From NCBI GenBank assembly GCA_963573305.1, contig OY754335.1, positions 15,229,501-15,293,500 on the forward strand: a stretch of 64,000 bases of DNA. Reading direction: 5' to 3'. A program made the translations under genes and the position numbers. The DNA is from Pyrrhosoma nymphula (Eukaryota > Arthropoda > Insecta > Odonata > Coenagrionidae). Shown piece after piece: positions 38,601 to 44,600 of the stretch. The stretch's first letter is position 1; every line of letters begins with the position of its first letter. A model generated the notes under the pieces. The model had not been told where the DNA came from. It ran no database searches and saw only the letters and a program-made list of their open reading frames with translations.

Positions 38601-41600
38601 TTATTTTATGCAGGATTGGTATAATAATTCTCTTGAAGGCAAACTCATTAATCTTCAGTCCTTGTTATGAACACAGCTCTTAATGAGTTTTTTGACGCCG
38701 TACTGTGTTAACCTATGAAAGCTGGATTTGATTTTGTTAATTTTCAGTTTTTTTGTGATAAGCTGGATTGAACAGCACTGAGAGACTGGCTGTATTTTTT
38801 CAATTTTAGGGAGCATGGGCAGGAAGTACCTGTAGTAATGTTATTGTTTTTTTAAATGAATAGTATACAAACTAAATTCATTCAAATAGTGAGTATAGGT
38901 CAGTTTAGGTTATCAAAAAATCCTTTTCCAACGTTTTGGAATTTAATGAATTCCATCATAAGGGCTACATAAGAAGAAATATATGAGGGCACAACTATCA
39001 CACTTCATAGATCATTTTACACATCAACATCAATACAATTTACGAAGGAATAATAACCTTAGAATTTTTATTTTTGGGTACTTCATCATTACTACCTAAT
39101 ACATATTGAGATAAAACCTGCTATAGTCAATAGCTACTTTGAAGAAATAATAAAACTTGAAAAACATCATCATGATGTGCATTGTCTCGAAAGTCTAATA
39201 AAAGAGACCTCTAAGAGAGGAGGGATTTTCTATTTCTGACCTTCACTACAACATCAGAATCACTTCCGCTCATGTCGCTCTCTTCATCATACTCTAATGG
39301 TACATCTGACAAATCATCGGCGCACAGATCTAATAAAATTTCTTCCTTACGCAATGCACTCTCTTTCCTATGAGATTCCCACTCAGGTTCTCTGCTCCTA
39401 CTTCCAGTTTCTCACCCAGGGTTTCCTGGTTTTGGGCTACAGCTGCTGGTTGCCTGAACTTTTCCACACTCCACTGTGTTCTCTTGGGTCCTTTAATACG
39501 TCCCACATTCACAATTCTTTCCTTGAGCTTGGCCTTTACCAAATAATGGTCTGAATCACAGTTCGGGCCTCTTGCAGACCTTATGTCAGTGACTGAAGAT
39601 GCATGTCTTCTGGAAACCAGAATGTGATCAATTCGGTTGAACATTCCTGTACCTGCCATTTTCCAGGTTCCCTTATATCTTTGTGTGCAAAACAGGTACC
39701 TTTGAAAATTAGCCCTTTAGCTTCTGCCAGCTGGCTTTGCATCTTTCCGTTTTCATTTGTTTAGGTATTTAAAGAGTGTTTTCCAGCTACATGCTGCAAG
39801 AAGTCCTCTCTTCCAATTTTTGCATTGAAATCTCCTAGGAGAATCAACACATCATATTTAGGTATCTTGCTGCATTCTCTATCCAGTCGGTCACAGAAAG
39901 TATTCTTCCCATCATCATTAGCATCTTCTGTGGGTGCATAAGCTAAGATGATAGAGTTTCTAAAATGTCCTTTGAGCCTTATCGTACACATTCTATCCCC
40001 CAAAGGTTCAAACCCTAAGCAGCTTTGCTTCATTTTGGTATTAAGGATAAATCCTGTTCCACATTGTCCAGTTCTCAGTTTAGGCCCGCTATAGAACATT
40101 GAGTAGTCCTTTTTATCCACTCTTCCATTTCCGTTCCATCTTACTTCTTGTAATGCCTCTGCATCCATCCCATATCTCAGTAATTCCTTAGCAATCTCTA
40201 CGATTTTTCCAGCTTTCAGTATAGTCCTTACGTTCCATGTAGCTAAGGTCAGTGTTGCATTCCATTTTTGAGTTCCTGATCGTTTGCCAAGTTCATTATC
40301 CGTAAATCCGTCCGTATTCCAAGTCTTCTTTATGGGTTTCGTAACAGCAAATATTTTTACAGTGTGGGGTTGTTAGTCCCATGCCCAACCCCCAACCTGG
40401 AGGACCAGGGTACCTCTTTTTGTCTGGTCTATCCCCCTTGACCTGTCCGGCTTGGGTGGCCCTACCAGGAGCTTTCACTTCCGCCGGCGTAGCTCTCAGG
40501 TTCGCTTAGGCACGCAAGCCCCCTCATCATGACAAGATAGAGATACCAGCAAGGGGGTCAAAATTACTTCACGAAATCAAAATTATGTTACGGGTATTCT
40601 TATTAAATAATGAAAGTCAAATGAAAATTTACCTCCAAACATGTAAATAAGGTTAATTTAAAGTTTAAAATGATGCTCCTAAATGACGAGAGTTCTCTTC
40701 ATCTGTACGCAACATGTTAAAAAAGCTCAGTAGATGTGACAGTCAGACATTGGGATTTTTGAACTCGTGGGGCTTGGTTTACATATGATGCTTTGGTAGA
40801 ATAGTCATTCAATGGTGCAGAAAATGCTTTGGAAGGAACCTTTTACAGACATCTCTAATCAGTCAGAAACCTTAGAAATATTTGATTTTTTAGCATTCGT
40901 ACTCCTAGAACATGTATCGGGAAATCACTTGAGACAGCAGTTTGAAACATTCAGCCTACAATCACACGAAATTTTGGTTGGCATTTATGGATTTTGAGGA
41001 TTAAAAAATTTAAAGTATGATCTTTTAATTTAGCTGTTAAATGTATTTTTTTGCTTTTCTGGACAATTTGAAAAGGTTAATTGCTTCACGAATATAAAAA
41101 ACAACAATGAAAGAAATTTTTTAAAATCTTTTCCATGCCCAAATGCTTAACACTTTCGCTCTCATGGAATGTTTCTTTTTCACTCTTTTAATTCACTTTT
41201 TTCACTCTTAACGCGAAGTTTAATCGGTCGGAGGGGCGGAGTTTACTCGGTCGGAGGGGCTGAGTTTAATCGGTCGGAGGGGCGGAGTTTACTCGGTCGG
41301 AGGGATGGAGTTTACTCGGTCGGAGGGGCGGAGTTTACTCGGTCGGAGGGGCGGAGTTTACTCGGTCAGAGGGGCGGAGTTTACTCGGTCGGAGGGGCGG
41401 TGTTTTCTCGGTCGGAGGGGCGGAGTTTAATCGGTCGGAGGGGCGGAGTTTACTCGGTCGGAGGGGCGTAGTTTACTCAGTCGGAGGGACGGAGTTTACT
41501 CGGTCAGAGGGGCGGAGTTTACTCGGTCGGAGGGGCAGAGTTTACTCGGTCGGAGGGGCGGAGTTGTCTCATGTGGTTTGTGCGGCAGCATCATGTCCGC

Positions 41601-44600
41601 GAAACGTAAATCTTTGGACCTTAAAACCAAAATTAAAATTATAGACGAGTGCGAATGTAACAGGTCTTCAAATACTGATATCGGGAGGCGGTTTGGTGTG
41701 TCGTCATCTACGTTGTTCATAATATTAAAGAACAAAGATAAAATTCATGCAGCAGTGACCGAACTAGGACGACCTAGCAGCCAAAAACATTTGCGGCATG
41801 GGGAACATCCTCAAATGGAATCTGCACTATTCAAGTGGTTTTGTCAGCAAAGGTCTGCAGGACTGCCCATAAACGGTCCGATGTTAAAGGCGAAAGCTGA
41901 CTACACTTGCACGAAACATGATGTGCTAGCCAATCGACTGAGGTATTTTCTTTTCTAGTGTAAATAAATACTCTATGACACTAATTTGCGGTAGATAATT
42001 GAATTTGAATCATAGAAACTGCTAGGAATAGGTGACTATGCGAGAAATATCTTCGACCACCGGTACATGCCGTATTTCAGTGAACCTTCAGGCCAATTTT
42101 CCCAACTGATGGACATACTGGTTAAAATTCGAAAACTCGACAAAGTTGATATTATCGTCATGACATATTCGAAAAATTATCCAAAAACTACGGTATACCT
42201 AATAATTTAATTCCGATTAGTTACGGTGTCTTTACAGCTTTCTTCGGCGATCGAAAAATAGAACAACTGGAAGAAAAACACCGAAACTGGAGGAATTAAT
42301 ATTTTATGTAATGGAAAATGTCCTGTTTCTTTCTTAAAATTAGTTGATATTCCACCAGATTGTGCCTGAAACGACTTTTTTCTGTTTAGCTTCGTCAAAT
42401 ACCATGGAAACAAAAGAAAAACGGTAAATATGAACGACTATGAAAATTAGGTGGCTTTATTCAACACTTTCGGATACAACGAGCGCTCGATTTAGCGAGT
42501 GATTTCCGAGGGATTATGAGCACTCGTTAAACCGGGCTTCCATTGTATCTATAGAGATGCACTCTATTTTGTCTGACTGCTCCAATTTTATGAGATATTA
42601 TTCCCTTAAGTTGGCTTTGGCAATTGAATCATATTGAATGAGGATTTCAGGATGTTAAGTTTTGTCCTTTTTTGCTCACATAAATTATACTTTGATGATC
42701 TGTCGTTCTAAATTTATTCATAGTAGGAATGTTCTTTCAATTGCTGTTTCAATTTGACAAATTTTGAGAATACTGGGACTAGTCAATATCTTTACTGTGT
42801 CACCCGCAAGTGTGAAAGTCCCGCAAAGGAAAAATCATTGTTTTTTTACAATTATCAAAAAACATATTGTCCCTTTAAAACCCTCGAAAATCCACAAGGG
42901 AGATGAATTCTTTGGTTGCTTAACCGGCTAACGCACTCAGTGCAATATCGAGGTATGCAGGTTTGTGTCTTAGTCAAGGCGAATGATTATTCCTTCGTGG
43001 AATTTTCGCATTTATAAATTTGGTAGTAAAGAGTTTTAATTTCACCTGTAAACCCATTTAAGGTACTTGTTTGTTTTCAGTGGCACAATTTTTTCTTTTA
43101 CAGTTGAAGGAAGGAAGCTACCCAACAGTATTATTTGCCATTTTCATTGAGCAAGCTACCCCATTTTTAGAAGAATTTTTTCAGAAATTGGAAAAACAAG
43201 AGTATCCAAAGAAAAGAATCCATGTATTTATTCACAATACTGTAAGTATATATATCTTTTCTTATATGATACATGTGCCACTACATAATTTGATGCATTT
43301 AATCATACTTTGGAATTCATTTCATCATAGGAAGAATACCATGCCAAAGATGTTGAGAAATTTGTCAATGAGGTTGAGGATGAATATGCTAGTATCAAGC
43401 AAATCATTCCTGATGACAATATAAAGGAATGGCATGCTCGAAACTTGGCTATGTAAGTATTTTAACAACCTATCATTATTTTTTCATAATTTATGAGGTT
43501 GTATGATATTTATAATTCCCTCTCCCCCCTCACCGCCACCAACCCTTGAGGTGGCTTGCAGGGTATCACTTGGATGAGAATACTATTTTTGTAAGTGATT
43601 TCTATTTCCCACCTGCCCAAACACATTAGGAAAACTTTAGTACAATGTCTAAACCGCTATGATTTGAAACACGTTCAGATGGAAAACCATCGGAATGTTT
43701 TTTTCTTATCTGAACTTATTCTACTAACTCTGAACTTACGAGGTGAAGTATGTGATAGTGCTAAGAAAAAACTAACGTTTATGGTATTTAAATTTTTATA
43801 TGAATACAATTTTCACTTTTTAATCTTTGTTGTAGCTGTATGATTCATAATGTAATTTTTGTTTCAGAAACCATTGCAATACTATAAACTGTGATTATTT
43901 TTTCAATGTGGATGCAGTTGCTCATTTGGATAATCCATCTACATTAATTAATCTCATTGAGCAGAACAGGTAAGCTCTCCCTTATTGTGATTTTTATTCT
44001 CATTGAGAAGGGTGACGGCCAATTGTTATAAATTAGTTGAATAATGCCTGGTAGAAGAGATTAGGATGACTAACCTATCAAAACTCAGGGAAATGGAGAA
44101 ATTTTGGAATGCCTGAGGGAATTTCCTGTTGCAATCATGTTGTAATATCCAATAATATAATATATTATTTCAATTTTTTTTCTGTTGTACAAGAAAGTGG
44201 TAGTTTGACTTGAGCTTGGTTTAATTATACATAATTATATAATTTTGTGTGCAAATTAGAAAGGTGACACTAAATCTTTCCTGAAATCTCTTTGAGTAAT
44301 CAACAAATATACAGCATGCACATATCAATATTTTAATCTGTCACCATGATGGGCTATCAGAGCAACTAGTTATGTACTCAAATTTTCAGTTAGTTTGTAA
44401 TTCTGTCTATTTAATTCCTCTTTAAAAGTTTAAAAAAATACAGTGTCCAATAAGTATTGGGACTGAAGTAATGAAAATAAATTTTCGAAAATATATGTGC
44501 AGTGAGTTAATATTCTTCAAAATATAACCCTCCTACATCAATACACCTGTGCAAGTGCTTTTTCCAGTCTCCATATGCCCCTGGAAGTTGGCAACTGCTA

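Noticed and set aside
41169..41471. 100-residue repetitive ORF (GRRGGVYSVGG repeats)
   Set aside because: Pure consequence of the 23-bp minisatellite, which passes through all frames.
41225..41569. CRISPR-like regular repeat
   Set aside because: Units are contiguous without unique spacers, and the genome is eukaryotic.
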